Assembly: GCF_029714325.1 (NCBI RefSeq)
Contig: NZ_CP121666.1
Span: forward strand, 8,277,001 to 8,341,000
Source of the DNA: Bradyrhizobium sp. CB1717
Lineage (GTDB): Bacteria; Pseudomonadota; Alphaproteobacteria; Rhizobiales; Xanthobacteraceae
DNA: 64,000 bases
Direction: 5' to 3'
Shown here one piece after another: positions 1-10,702 of the stretch. Below the pieces are notes generated by a model. That model saw only the letters and a program-made list of their open reading frames with translations. It did not search any database and had not been told where the DNA came from. Numbering within the stretch: position 1 is the stretch's first letter; every line of letters starts with the position of its first letter. Made by a program: the position numbers and the translations under genes.

Positions 1-916
1 CGCCGACGGCGGGGATGGTCAGGCCGATGGTCGCCAGCGAGGACCCGAGGGCGAGATTGATGCTCTTCTGGAGATCGTTCTTGCGCGCCGCCGCGATGGC
101 CGCGACGCCCTCCGGCATCAGGATCAGCAGCGCGACCAGAAGGCCGGCGAAGGCCGGTGGCGCGCCGATCCTGGCGCCGACCGCATCGACCACCAGCGAG
201 AATTTCTTGGCCAGCAGCACGACCGCCAACAGCGAGACCAGGAGCAGCGCCACGGTGAGCGCGAGCGCTCCGACCGACAGGTGCACCGCCCCGCCCTCGC
301 CCTCCGCCCGTTCATCAACGAAGTAATCCTTGTGCAGGACAGTCTGGGTGTAGAGGAACACCGCGTAAAGCGCGAGCGTGACCACATCGACGAAGCCGAG
401 CTGAACGCTCGAATAGACCGGCCCCGGCGTGGTGGTCGTGTAATTCGGCATGATCAGGGTGATGGTCGCGAGTGCGAACAGGACGCTGAGATAGACGTTG
501 GCGCCGGAGAGCTGAAAGCCCTGCTCGCGATAGCGCAGCCCGCCGATGAAGATGCAGAGCCCAACGAGGCCGTTGCAGACGATCATGACCACGGCGAACA
601 CGGTGTCGCGCGCCAGTTCCGGCGCCGGCTTTTCGCCCAGCATGATGGTGGTGATCAGAGCCACCTCGATGATGGTCACCGAGAGCGTCAGCACCAGCGT
701 GCCATAGGGCTCCCCGACCCGTTCGGCGATCACCTCGGCATGATGAACGGCGGCGAACACCGTGCCGAACAGGATGACCAGAAGCACGATGGCGAAGACG
801 AGCCCGGGCAGCGACAGCGTGAAGACGTAATCCGTCGCGCTGACGGCTACGAACAACAGCACGGCCAGCGCCGGGAAAATCCAGGCCGACCGGGGCATCG
901 GACTATGCGCGCTCAT
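1..916 (-). CDS. chaA: Ca2+/H+ antiporter, ChaA/CaxA type (C-terminus cut by window edge)
   Basis: Secondary transporter of the inner membrane that exchanges cytoplasmic Ca2+ (in E. coli also Na+/K+) for protons. About 305 residues are visible from an ATG at 914-916 preceded by a GGAG ribosome-binding site; the family is about 360 residues long, so roughly the last 50 are missing at the left edge. Both inverted-repeat signatures of the cation/Ca exchanger family are present: GEPYGTLVLTLSVTIIEVAL near residue 65, with the conserved Glu, and MPEGVAAIAAARKND followed by SINLALGSSLA near residue 270. Many hydrophobic segments surround a short acidic loop (DERAEGEGG). It is followed upstream, on the same strand, by the nhaD-like gene about 50 bases away, so both could be one cation-homeostasis unit. 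Confidence 0.87.
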   Translation of the reverse strand, partial: MSAHSPMPRSAWIFPALAVLLFVAVSATDYVFTLSLPGLVFAIVLLVILFGTVFAAVHHAEVIAERVGEPYGTLVLTLSVTIIEVALITTIMLGEKPAPELARDTVFAVVMIVCNGLVGLCIFIGGLRYREQGFQLSGANVYLSVLFALATITLIMPNYTTTTPGPVYSSVQLGFVDVVTLALYAVFLYTQTVLHKDYFVDERAEGEGGAVHLSVGALALTVALLLVSLLAVVLLAKKFSLVVDAVGARIGAPPAFAGLLVALLILMPEGVAAIAAARKNDLQKSINLALGSSLATIGLTIPAVG

Positions 917-966
917 CCACTGGCTCCAGTTGTGCAACCGCAGCAGTAGCAAATCGCCAGTCAGAT

Positions 967-2406
967 TCAATGCCAGTGCAGGATCGGCGCGACTGGCAGG
1001 ACCGTCAGCAGCAAGAACAGCGGGATCAGCACGGCGCCGGCGCGCAGCAGATAGCCGAAGAAGCTCGGCATCTCGATGCCGTTCTCGCTGGCGATGCTGC
1101 TGACCATGAAGTTCGGCGCATTGCCGATATAGGTGAGCGCGCCCATGTAGACCGCGCCCATGGAGATGGAGGCGAGCGTGCCTGACAGGTCATGCATCAG
1201 CACTTGCGGGTCGCCGCCGGCCAGCTCGAAGAACAAGAGATAGGTCGGCGCATTGTCGAGGAATGCCGACATCAGCCCGGTGCACCAGAAATAGGCGACC
1301 TCGCGCGGCGTGCCGTCCGGCGCCGTGACCGCCGACAGCAGCCAGGCGAAGGCGCCGTGATGGCCGGCATCGAGCATGGCAATGACCGGAATGATGGCGA
1401 CGAAGATGCCCGCGAACAGCTTTGCGACCTCGCGGATCGGCTCCCAGGTGAAGCCGTTGGCCTGCCTGTGCTCGTCCGGCGTCAGCCACACCGACAGCGC
1501 CGCAATCGCCAGCAGCGCCGCGTTGCGGGCGAGGTCTTCCAGCTCCAGCTTCGTTCCGAGAAGGTCGAAGGCGATGCCGGACTTCCACATCGCCGACACC
1601 AATAGACTGGCGACGATCGCCGCGATCAGCACCAGATTGACGAGGCCGCGGATCCGCACCTTGGCAGGCCCCGCGTCGCTGAGTTGCGGCTCGCTCCTGA
1701 AACGCCAGACGTCGACGGCGACAAAGATCACGAGCAGAAGTCCGGCAACGATCACCGTCTGCAACCAGATGTTCCGCGTGGTCCAGAAGAAGTCGACGCC
1801 GTGCAGGAAGCCGACGAACAGCGGGGGATCGCCGAGCGGGGTCAGCGCGCCGCCGACATTGGCGACCAGGATGATGAAGAAGATGACGACATGAGCATTG
1901 TGGCGCCGCGGCCGGTTGGCGCGGATCAAGGGACGGATCAGGATCATCGCCGCCCCGGTGGTGCCGACGACGCTCGCCATCAGCGTGCCGAGCGCGAGGA
2001 TGCCGGTATTCGCCGCCGGCGTGCCCTTGATGTCGCCCGTGATGAGAATGCCGCCGGCCACGACATAGAGCGAGAACAGCAGCACGATGAAACCGAGATA
2101 TTCCGCAAGCATGGCGTGGACCAGCGCGGCCAGCGTCGCCATGCTTCCAGCAAAGATCACGAGCGAGCCGAGCGCCAGCAGCGACCAGATCGCGGCGATC
2201 TTGCCGTAGTGATGGTGCCAGAATTTTGCGAACAGCAGCGGCCCGAGCGCGATCGACAGCAACAGGCCGGCAAAGGGCAGCGCATAGGGCCAGCGCATCG
2301 CCGCGCCGTCGATCCCCGACGCCGCCCATGCGGGCTGCGGCACCAGCGCGAGAAGCGCGGCGATGACCACGCAGCCCCGCCAGGTCGCAAACCGTCTAGG
2401 GAGCAA
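967..2406 (-). CDS. nhaD: NhaD-type Na+/H+ antiporter
   Basis: Polytopic antiporter of the ArsB/NhaD ion-transporter superfamily, likely exporting Na+ in exchange for H+. The diagnostic segment GGALTPLGDPPLFVGFL is intact in the middle of the protein and SAFLDNAPTYLLFFELAGG follows in the C-terminal half. I chose a TTG start at 2404-2406: a GAGG lies seven bases upstream, and the resulting protein begins MLPRRFATWRGCVVIAALLA ending PAWA, a convincing signal peptide; length 479 residues, as in NhaD. The open frame runs further upstream to 2553, but that part lies wholly inside the hydrolase gene and has no hydrophobic or family character. The start overlaps the end of the upstream hydrolase by 11 bases, suggesting translational coupling. 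Confidence 0.88.
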   Translation of the reverse strand: MLPRRFATWRGCVVIAALLALVPQPAWAASGIDGAAMRWPYALPFAGLLLSIALGPLLFAKFWHHHYGKIAAIWSLLALGSLVIFAGSMATLAALVHAMLAEYLGFIVLLFSLYVVAGGILITGDIKGTPAANTGILALGTLMASVVGTTGAAMILIRPLIRANRPRRHNAHVVIFFIILVANVGGALTPLGDPPLFVGFLHGVDFFWTTRNIWLQTVIVAGLLLVIFVAVDVWRFRSEPQLSDAGPAKVRIRGLVNLVLIAAIVASLLVSAMWKSGIAFDLLGTKLELEDLARNAALLAIAALSVWLTPDEHRQANGFTWEPIREVAKLFAGIFVAIIPVIAMLDAGHHGAFAWLLSAVTAPDGTPREVAYFWCTGLMSAFLDNAPTYLLFFELAGGDPQVLMHDLSGTLASISMGAVYMGALTYIGNAPNFMVSSIASENGIEMPSFFGYLLRAGAVLIPLFLLLTVLPVAPILHWH

Positions 2407-3196
2407 TGAAGCGCCTCGCTGTCTCGATCGCGCCGAACGCATCGAGATTGTCGTGTCCGCCGCCCGCAAAGCGAACGAACTGCTTCGGTTCATGCGCGAG
2501 CGCGAACAGACGCTCCCCGAACACCATCGAAATGGCAAGGTCATTGGTGCCATGCATGACCAAGAGCGGCACCGTGACGCGCGCGATCCGCTGGTCGGAG
2601 CGAAACTGATCGCGCATCAGGAGGCGGACCGGAACAAAGCGGAACGCCGCGGCGGCCACGTCGACGGTCGAGGTGTACGGCGCCTCCAGGATCAATTTGC
2701 CGACGGGATGTTCGGAGGCGGTTGCAACCGCGACGCCCGTCCCCAGCGAGAAGCCCCATGCGACGATTCGGTCCGCGGCATAGCGGGCGGTGGTGAAGGC
2801 GTAGGCGGAAGCGGCATCGCGCAGCAGCCCCTCTTCGCTCGGCGCGCCGCTCGAGCCGGCATAGCCGCGATAGGACAGCGCGACGAGACCGGTGCCGTCA
2901 GCCGTCATCGCCTTGAAGCGATCGATGCGGCCGGCGAGGTAATCGCCATTGCCCGGAAAGAACAGGATCACGGGACGGCCGGGCCTCGCCGGCACGTGCC
3001 AGACGATGACCTTTTCGCCATCGGACGTGGTCAGGACATGCTCTTCCGCCTCGGGCAGACCTGCGGCATCGGGCGCGGTGCGGCCGACGGGCGGGATCGG
3101 AAACAGCATCTCGCGCTGGCGGATATACAGCATGACGAGACCGGCAAGATAGACGGTCACGAGCAGGATGAGGGTCCATTTGACGATGGTCATCAT
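2396..3196 (-). CDS. Membrane-anchored alpha/beta hydrolase (ABHD/Bem46-like)
   Basis: A 266-residue serine hydrolase with one N-terminal membrane segment (about residues 5-23) and a catalytic domain facing either side. The nucleophile elbow is GFSLG at residues 148-152 with Ser150; the acid is probably the Asp in HGTNDLAIS (near 210) and the base the His in GGGHDNLD (near 243). The oxyanion-type motif FFPGNGDY sits near residue 80, as in ABHD12/13 and Bem46 relatives, which act on lipid or peptide esters; the substrate cannot be read from the sequence. Its 3' end overlaps the nhaD start by 11 bases, so it is first in a two-gene unit. Confidence 0.85.
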   Translation of the reverse strand: MMTIVKWTLILLVTVYLAGLVMLYIRQREMLFPIPPVGRTAPDAAGLPEAEEHVLTTSDGEKVIVWHVPARPGRPVILFFPGNGDYLAGRIDRFKAMTADGTGLVALSYRGYAGSSGAPSEEGLLRDAASAYAFTTARYAADRIVAWGFSLGTGVAVATASEHPVGKLILEAPYTSTVDVAAAAFRFVPVRLLMRDQFRSDQRIARVTVPLLVMHGTNDLAISMVFGERLFALAHEPKQFVRFAGGGHDNLDAFGAIETARRFIAP

Positions 3197-3221
3197 GTGC
3201 GCGGCCGGCCCCCGATCCAGA

Positions 3222-3392
3222 CTAGGGCTTGCGTTGGCTCCGCAGCAATTTCATGACGTCGGGCCGGATGCTGGCGGGAACGTCGCGGCAGCCGCACGCC
3301 GCCTTGTGGGCTGCGTGCCAGGCGATGCGCTGCTCGCGCGTTGCCTTGGGCGGCATGCGATGGGACCGGTGCCATTCCTTGTTGATGGCCAC
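3222..3392 (-). CDS. Conserved small basic protein, 56 residues
   Basis: Short gene starting at GTG (3390-3392) with GGAGG just upstream and ending at TAG 3222-3224. The product begins VAINKEWHRSHRMPPKATRE and carries the pattern WH-A-AH..ACGC near residues 25-35; it is rich in His, Arg and Lys with a single CGC pair. I recall similar short proteins (W-H...RMP...EQRI.WH..H...CGCR) as unnamed products in Rhizobiales genomes, but this is memory, not a search. No domain or function is known to me. It lies between the hydrolase and pntB in the same orientation, 13 bases beyond the pntB stop, so it may be the last gene of the pnt operon. Confidence 0.72.
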   Translation of the reverse strand: MAINKEWHRSHRMPPKATREQRIAWHAAHKAACGCRDVPASIRPDVMKLLRSQRKP

Positions 3393-3405
3393 GGTCCCTC
3401 CCGCA

Positions 3406-4803
3406 TTACATCGCCTTGACGATGTTCTCGGTGACCTTCTTGGCGTCGCCGAGCAGCATCATGGTGTTGTCCCGGTAGAACAGCGGATTGTCGATGCCGG
3501 CATAGCCCGACGCCAGCGAGCGCTTGATGAACATCACCGTGCCGGCCTTCCAGACCTGAAGCACCGGCATGCCGTAGATCGGCGAGGTCTTGTCCTCTTC
3601 GGCGGCCGGGTTGGTGACGTCGTTGGCGCCGATCACGAAGGCGATGTCGGCCTGCGCGAACTCCGAGTTGATGTCCTCGAGCTCGAACACCTCGTCATAG
3701 GGCACGTTGGCTTCGGCGAGCAGCACGTTCATGTGGCCGGGCATGCGGCCCGCGACCGGGTGGATGGCGTACTTCACCTCGACGCCTTCCTTCTTCAGGA
3801 TGTCGGCCATCTCGCGCAGCGCGTGCTGGGCCTGCGCCACCGCCATGCCGTAGCCAGGCACGATGATGACCTTGGAGGCGTTCTTCATGATGAAGGCGGC
3901 ATCGTCCGCCGAGCCGAGCTTGGCGGGCTTCTGCTCGCCGGTGCCACCGCCGGCCGCAGCGGTTTCACCGCCGAAGCCGCCGAGGATGACCGAGATGAAG
4001 GACCGGTTCATCGCGTGGCACATGATGTAGGACAGGATCGCGCCCGACGAGCCGACCAGCGCGCCGGTGATGATCAGCGCCGAGTTGCCAAGCGTGAAGC
4101 CGATGCCGGCCGCGGCCCAGCCCGAATAGGAGTTCAGCATCGAGATCACGACCGGCATGTCGGCGCCGCCGATCGGGATGATCATGAGCACACCGAGGGC
4201 CAGCGCCAGGATGACGATCATCCAGAAGTCGAACGCGCCGCCGGTGAGCACGAGCCGGACGATGAAGAACACCAGCGCCAATGCGAGCGCGATGTTGATG
4301 CCGTGGCGGAACGGCAGGATGATCGGTGCGCCGCTCATGCGCGCGGACAGCTTGAGGAACGCGATCACCGAGCCGGTGAAGGTCAGCGCGCCGATGGCGA
4401 CGCCGAGCGACATCTCCACCAGGCTCTGCGGATGAATATTGCCCGGCGTACCGATGTCGAAAGCCTCGGGCGCGTAGAACGCGCCGGCGGCGACCAGCAC
4501 CGCGGCCATGCCGACCAGCGAGTGGAAGGCGGCGACGAGCTCCGGCATCGAGGTCATCGGCACGCGCCGCGCGATCACCGCGCCGATCGCAGCACCGATC
4601 GCGATGCCGACGATCACCAGCACCCAGGCGAGACCGTCCGCCGGCGGATGGTTGGCCAGCGTGGTGGCGACCGCGATCGCCATGCCGATCATGCCGAACA
4701 GATTGCCCTGGCGCGACGAAGCCGGGCTCGACAGCCCGCGCAGCGACAGGATGAACAGCACTCCCGCCACGAGATACAGAAATGCAGAGAGGTTGGCGCT
4801 CAT
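3406..4803 (-). CDS. pntB: NAD(P) transhydrogenase subunit beta
   Basis: Proton-translocating transhydrogenase beta subunit, which with PntAA/PntAB transfers hydride from NADH to NADP+ driven by proton entry, supplying NADPH. The 465-residue protein has nine or so membrane helices in the first 260 residues (domain II), a linker with GGGTGEQKPAK near residue 285, and the NADP(H)-binding domain III beginning KVIIVPGYGMAVAQAQHALR, with the usual GYGMAVAQ fingerprint. GANDVTNPAA and GMPVLQVWKA, near the NADP site, are conserved. Last of the three pnt genes, about 40 bases after pntAB, in the same direction. Confidence 0.96.
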   Translation of the reverse strand: MSANLSAFLYLVAGVLFILSLRGLSSPASSRQGNLFGMIGMAIAVATTLANHPPADGLAWVLVIVGIAIGAAIGAVIARRVPMTSMPELVAAFHSLVGMAAVLVAAGAFYAPEAFDIGTPGNIHPQSLVEMSLGVAIGALTFTGSVIAFLKLSARMSGAPIILPFRHGINIALALALVFFIVRLVLTGGAFDFWMIVILALALGVLMIIPIGGADMPVVISMLNSYSGWAAAGIGFTLGNSALIITGALVGSSGAILSYIMCHAMNRSFISVILGGFGGETAAAGGGTGEQKPAKLGSADDAAFIMKNASKVIIVPGYGMAVAQAQHALREMADILKKEGVEVKYAIHPVAGRMPGHMNVLLAEANVPYDEVFELEDINSEFAQADIAFVIGANDVTNPAAEEDKTSPIYGMPVLQVWKAGTVMFIKRSLASGYAGIDNPLFYRDNTMMLLGDAKKVTENIVKAM

Positions 4804-4842
4804 CTCAGGTCCCCATTGATCCCATCAGCCCGAGGTGGCCGC

Positions 4843-5160
4843 TTACTTGGCCTTCTTCTTGTACATCGCCAGCATGCGCTGGGTGACAAGGAAGCCGCCG
4901 AAGATGTTGATGCAGGCAAAGATCAGCGCAACGAAGCCGAAGGCGCGCGCCCAGCCCGAGCCGCTCGAAACATTGGCGACGCCGCCGGCCAGCAGCGCAC
5001 CGACCACGATCACCGAGGAGATCGCGTTGGTCACGCTCATCAGCGGCGTATGCAGCGCCGGGGTCACCGACCACACCACGAAATAGCCGACGAAGACGGC
5101 GAGAACGAAGATCGACAGCCGGAAGATGAAGGGGTCGACGACCTGTGCAGCATGCTCCAT
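4843..5160 (-). CDS. pntAB: NAD(P) transhydrogenase subunit alpha, membrane part
   Basis: Small membrane portion (domain II part) of the transhydrogenase alpha chain, separate here as is usual in alphaproteobacteria. The product is 105 residues with three to four hydrophobic helices ([20 protein letters not shown], an [16 protein letters not shown] segment and [20 protein letters not shown]). I start it at the ATG at 5158-5160 rather than at 5175: GAGGAG precedes it at the right distance, and the longer form would overlap the end of pntAA. It sits between pntAA and pntB with short gaps, as one operon. Confidence 0.93.
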   Translation of the reverse strand: MEHAAQVVDPFIFRLSIFVLAVFVGYFVVWSVTPALHTPLMSVTNAISSVIVVGALLAGGVANVSSGSGWARAFGFVALIFACINIFGGFLVTQRMLAMYKKKAK

Positions 5161-5171
5161 GACGGCTCTCC

Positions 5172-6299
5172 TCAAACCTTCGGCTGGAAATTCGGGTGGA
5201 CGACGGCGCCGTCCTTGGTCAGTGCAGTCGCCTTGACCAGCTCGTCGTCCCAGTTGACGGCGAGCTTCTTCTCCTTCTTGTCGACCATGGTCTCGATGAA
5301 GGAGAACAGATTGCGCGCATAGAGGCTGGAGGCCGAGGCCGCGACGCGGCCGGCGACGTTGGTGTAGCCGACGATCTTGATGCCATCGAGGTCGACGACC
5401 TCACCGGCCTTGGCGCCCTCGACATTGCCGCCGCGCTCGACGGCGAGATCGACCAGCACCGAACCCGGCTTCATCGACCTGACCATCTCGGCACTGACGA
5501 GCTTCGGCGCCGGCCGGCCCGGAATCAGCGCCGTGGTGATCACGATGTCCTGCTTCTTGATGTGCTCGGCGGTGAGCGCGGCCTGCTTGGCCTGGTACTC
5601 CTTGGACATTTCCTTGGCGTAGCCGCCAGCGGTCTGCGCGTTCTTGAACTCCTCGTCCTCGACGGCGAGGAATTTCGCACCGAGCGATTCCACCTGCTCC
5701 TTCGTCGCGGGCCGAACGTCGGTCGCGGTCACGACGGCGCCGAGGCGGCGCGCGGTCGCGATCGCCTGGAGGCCGGCGACGCCGACGCCCATCACGAACA
5801 CTTTTGCGGCGGGCACGGTGCCGGCCGCAGTCATCATCATCGGAAAGGCGCGGCCGAAGGCCTCGGCGCCCTCGATTACGGCGCGGTAGCCGGCGAGGTT
5901 GGCCTGCGAGGACAGCACGTCCATCACCTGCGCGCGGGTGATGCGCGGCATCAGTTCCATCGCGAAAGCGGCGACGCCGGCGTCGGCCATCGTCTTCAGC
6001 GCGGCCTCGTTGCCATAGGGGTCCATGATGGCGATGACCAGCGCGCCGCGCTTGTACTGCGAAAGCTCTGAGGCCTCGGGGCGCTTCACCTTGATGATGA
6101 TGTCGGCGTCCTTCAGCGCATCGGCGCTGACCGTGGCACCCACGGCGGTGAATTCGGAATCCGGCAGGCCCGACTTGATGCCGGCGCCCGGCTCGACGGC
6201 GATCTCGGCGCCCAACGCCTTGAATTTCTTCACCGTATCAGGCGAAGCGGCAACGCGCGGCTCTGACGGATCAATTTCCTTGGCAACGGCGATCTTCAT
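5172..6299 (-). CDS. pntAA: NAD(P) transhydrogenase subunit alpha, NAD-binding part
   Basis: Cytoplasmic NAD(H)-binding domain I of the proton-translocating transhydrogenase. The 375-residue product begins [20 protein letters not shown], the normal N-terminus of the AlaDH/PNT family, and has the Rossmann fingerprint [18 protein letters not shown] after residue 165. RVAASPDTV near the start and [13 protein letters not shown] near residue 280 are family motifs. The ATG at 6297-6299 has GGAGG four bases upstream; an 11-residue extension to 6332 is possible but unsupported. First gene of pntAA-pntAB-pntB; its stop lies 12 bases before the pntAB start. Confidence 0.96.
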   Translation of the reverse strand: MKIAVAKEIDPSEPRVAASPDTVKKFKALGAEIAVEPGAGIKSGLPDSEFTAVGATVSADALKDADIIIKVKRPEASELSQYKRGALVIAIMDPYGNEAALKTMADAGVAAFAMELMPRITRAQVMDVLSSQANLAGYRAVIEGAEAFGRAFPMMMTAAGTVPAAKVFVMGVGVAGLQAIATARRLGAVVTATDVRPATKEQVESLGAKFLAVEDEEFKNAQTAGGYAKEMSKEYQAKQAALTAEHIKKQDIVITTALIPGRPAPKLVSAEMVRSMKPGSVLVDLAVERGGNVEGAKAGEVVDLDGIKIVGYTNVAGRVAASASSLYARNLFSFIETMVDKKEKKLAVNWDDELVKATALTKDGAVVHPNFQPKV

Positions 6300-6442
6300 A
6301 GGTCCTCCGGCGGCGCGGGACAGCGCACGCACAAAAAAGTAGCGTTACTCCCGCAACGTTGCATACCGGCTTTAAAACCGGCTTGTTTGCAAAATTTGTG
6401 GGCAGCTGCCGCCGCAGATGGAGGCAGCCACCAAAAGTCGAT

Positions 6443-6595
6443 TTAGGTGAGGAAGATCGCCATCAGAATGACGATGAGCGCGACCGAGGCCGTGCCGTAC
6501 TTCACGAGCTTGATGAAGCCCTCGTAGGTCTGCTCGTGGGCAACGTAGTCGTTGCCGTCGGCGGTGGTGTACGCCACTTCGCTATGGTCAGCCAT
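6443..6595 (-). CDS. aa3-type cytochrome c oxidase subunit IV
   Basis: A 50-residue protein of the bacterial aa3 oxidase subunit IV family. It has a short polar N-terminus (MADHSEVAYTTADGNDYVAH), the family stretch HEQTYEGFIKLVKYGT, and one membrane helix up to the C-terminus (ASVALIVILMAIFLT). It packs against the oxidase core in the inner membrane; the subunit is not essential for catalysis in studied species. The ATG is at 6593-6595 and TAA at 6443-6445. It stands alone, 144 bases downstream of the pntAA start and in the same orientation; the oxidase core genes are not in this window. Confidence 0.9.
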   Translation of the reverse strand: MADHSEVAYTTADGNDYVAHEQTYEGFIKLVKYGTASVALIVILMAIFLT

Positions 6596-6805
6596 GGATT
6601 GTCCCCAGTCGAAAGTCCAATTCTTAGGCTGGGATACCGCAAAGCTTCGGGCAGGGCAACGGCACGAAGGGCCGGTTTCCCAGCAAATAGGCTCATTTGG
6701 AATCCCGATTATCGCGGATCCGGCGCGCGGAATTGGCTTTGCTAAACCGGGGTTCAGCAGATACCGCGCGCCGATCCTGCCCTGAATTCAGGCACCCCGC
6801 GCCTC

Positions 6806-8731
6806 TCAGCCCATCGCCTCCAGCTCGTCGATCATCCCGGCGATGACCGAGAGCCCGCCATCCCAGAATTTGGGATCCTTGGCATCGAGCCCGAACGGCC
6901 GCAGCAGCTCGGAATAGTGCTTGGTGCCACCGGCGGCGAGCATATCGAGATAGCGCTCGGCAAAGCCCTCGGCCGCGTGCTCGTAGACGGCATAGAGCGA
7001 ATTCACGAGGCAATCGCCGAAGGCGTAGGCGTAGACGTAGAACGGCGAATGGATGAAGTGCGGGATGTACATCCAGTAGTTCTCGTAGCCCGCCTTGATC
7101 TCGATCGCGGGCCCCAGGCTCTCCCCCTGCACCGACAGCCAGATCTCGCCGAGCCGCGTCGCGGTGAGCTCGCCATTCTTGCGCTCGGTGTGGACCGCGC
7201 GCTCGAAGGAATAGAACGCGATCTGCCGCACCACGGTGTTGATCATGTCCTCGACCTTGCCGGCGAGCATCGCCTGACGCTGTTTTGCGTTTTTGGTCTG
7301 GGCCAGCAGCCGCTTGAAGGTGAGCATCTCGCCGAACACGCTTGCGGTCTCCGCCAGCGTCAGCGGCGTCGGCGCCATCAGCGCGCCGTTCTTCGCCGCC
7401 AGGACCTGGTGCACGCCGTGGCCGAGCTCATGGGCGAGCGTCATCACGTCGCGCGGCTTGCCCTGGTAGTTCATCAGCACGTAGGGGTGCGCCGACGGCG
7501 TGGTCGGATGCGAGAACGCGCCCGGCACCTTGCCCGGACGCACCGGCGCATCGATCCAGCGATCGGTGAAGAAGCGCTCCGCGATGTCGGCCATCTCGGG
7601 CGAGAAGCCGCGATATGCCGTCAACACCATGTTGCGCGCATCGGGCCAGCCGATGACGTCGGTCGCCGCAAAAGGCAGCGGCGCATTGCGATCCCAATAG
7701 GCCAGCCGCTTCTTACCGAACCACTTCGCTTTCAGCGCGTAATAGCGATGCGACAGCTTTGGATAGGCGGCACGGACCGAGGCGACTAGCGCATCCACCA
7801 CTTCGCGCTCGACGCGGTTGTTCAGATGGCGGGAATCCGCGACGTCCTTGAAACCGCGCCAGCGGTCGGAGATGTCCTTGTCCTTGGCGAGCGTGTTGGT
7901 GATCAGCGCGAAGGTGCGCTCATTGGCCTTGAAGGTTTTTGCCAGCGCTTCGGCCGCTGCCTTGCGCTTGGCGCCGTCGCGGTCCTGCAGGAAATTGAGC
8001 GTCGGCTCGATTGCCAGTTCTTTCGCACCGACCTTGAAACGCAGGCTGGAAATGGTCTGGTCGAACAGGCGGTTGAAGGCGGAATAGCCGGTCTGCGCCT
8101 TCTCCAGGAAGAGCTGTTCGAGCTTGTCATCGAGCTGGTACGGCTTCTCCTTGCGCAGATCCTCGATCCACGGACGGTAATACGCGAGCTCCGGGGCCTG
8201 CATCGCGCGGGTCAAAATATCGTCATCGATGCGGTTGAGCTCGAGCGCGAAGAACAGAAGATGCGTCGACGCCGCCGTCAGGCGTTCGGACACATCGCCG
8301 TAAAACTTTGAAATCTTGGGATCAACGCTGTCGCCGGCATGGACGAGACCGGCATAGGAGCCGAGGCGGCCGGCGAGATCGTCGATCGCCTCATAGCGCC
8401 GCACGGCTTCGGCGAGCCATTTTCCGCCATCTTCGTTTGCTGTCCCTGTCGCGAGCTTGCCCTTGTAGTCGGTCTCGAACGCGACGCAATCGGCATCCAT
8501 CTTTTCGAGGTCGCGCGCCACTTCCGGCGCATCGATCCCGGAATAGAGATCGGCGAGGTTCCACTCCGGAAGCTTGCCGGTCTTGCTCGCAGCTTTGGAG
8601 GGTTTTGCCTTGGCGGCCGATTTCTTGGCGACGGATGTCTTGGTAGCTGACTTGCGAAGGGCTGGCTTTTTGAGAGCGGGCTTGTTCAAGGCAGACTTCT
8701 TGTTCAAGGCAGACTTGGAGCGCGAATTCAT
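6806..8731 (-). CDS. pepF: M3 family oligoendopeptidase F
   Basis: Zinc metallopeptidase that degrades short cytoplasmic peptides. The 641-residue protein has the HELGH motif at residues 434-438 (TLAHELGHGVHQ) and the following Glu helix (LAETASVFGEM), both typical of M3B peptidases; the oligoendopeptidase F N-terminal domain precedes it. The first 48 or so residues are unusual: a Lys/Ala/Ser-rich tail of repeated KSALNK, KPALKK and KSATK units resembling histone H1 tails, encoded partly by an 18-base tandem repeat (8682-8716). The core enzyme probably starts near residue 50 (LPEWNLADLYSG). Monocistronic, back to back with the response regulator gene. Confidence 0.92.
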   Translation of the reverse strand: MNSRSKSALNKKSALNKPALKKPALRKSATKTSVAKKSAAKAKPSKAASKTGKLPEWNLADLYSGIDAPEVARDLEKMDADCVAFETDYKGKLATGTANEDGGKWLAEAVRRYEAIDDLAGRLGSYAGLVHAGDSVDPKISKFYGDVSERLTAASTHLLFFALELNRIDDDILTRAMQAPELAYYRPWIEDLRKEKPYQLDDKLEQLFLEKAQTGYSAFNRLFDQTISSLRFKVGAKELAIEPTLNFLQDRDGAKRKAAAEALAKTFKANERTFALITNTLAKDKDISDRWRGFKDVADSRHLNNRVEREVVDALVASVRAAYPKLSHRYYALKAKWFGKKRLAYWDRNAPLPFAATDVIGWPDARNMVLTAYRGFSPEMADIAERFFTDRWIDAPVRPGKVPGAFSHPTTPSAHPYVLMNYQGKPRDVMTLAHELGHGVHQVLAAKNGALMAPTPLTLAETASVFGEMLTFKRLLAQTKNAKQRQAMLAGKVEDMINTVVRQIAFYSFERAVHTERKNGELTATRLGEIWLSVQGESLGPAIEIKAGYENYWMYIPHFIHSPFYVYAYAFGDCLVNSLYAVYEHAAEGFAERYLDMLAAGGTKHYSELLRPFGLDAKDPKFWDGGLSVIAGMIDELEAMG

Positions 8732-8858
8732 TGTGTGGGAAACCTGTGTTCAACAATCGCGACGACGGGCTGGGGCATCAAGGTTTAAGAGTGCGTTAAT
8801 CGGCTTCGGCCAGAGTGACCCGATTCGAGACAGATAGTAGTAGCGTGCGGGGAACACC

Positions 8859-10355
<1,497 letters not shown>

Positions 10356-10702
10356 GCCTTATGCGAACGCACGTTCGCGCGAGGCCGGGAAGCGACCGCA
10401 AGCCGTTGAATTACGGCAAAATTCGACGGCGGCTTGAACCGTGACTTGGAAGTGACAGACAGAGGGAAAAGCGCGTGCGGCCAGCGCACAATCCGTTGCC
10501 AAGAGGCTCCCTTGAAGTCAGTTTGTCGTGAGTTGTCCCGGGTAGCGCTGGCTGCAAAATCGGGGCCTGTATATCGTCTGGCGTAGGGAATCGTTGCGTG
10601 CAGGCGTGCGACTTTCGAGAGGCCGGCGCGATTAGCCGAAACTCAATTAGGCGATAACGAAGCTGTTCCACGAGGAACAGTTCACCCGAGGGGTGTGACA
10701 CA
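10356..10702. other. Gene-free stretch before the L,D-transpeptidase gene
   Basis: No credible gene. It holds a small palindrome GCGAAC-4-GTTCGC just after the regulator's stop (10363-10378), which lacks a T tract, and two short hairpins directly before the next start (entered separately). The rest shows no recognisable signal. Confidence 0.6.
10663..10695 (+). promoter_or_regulatory. Two consecutive hairpins in the leader of the L,D-transpeptidase gene
   Basis: CTGTTCC-acga-GGAACAG (10663-10680) is followed by CACCC-gag-GGGTG (10683-10695). The likely ribosome-binding purines (GAGGGG, 10688-10693) lie in the loop and 3' arm of the second hairpin, 9 bases before the ATG, so folding could mask them. 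That is inference; the hairpins themselves are exact. Confidence 0.4.

Noticed and set aside
3229..5322. 697-residue plus-strand frame opposite pntB/pntAB
   Set aside because: Opposite three well-supported genes; the composition is that of an antisense shadow.
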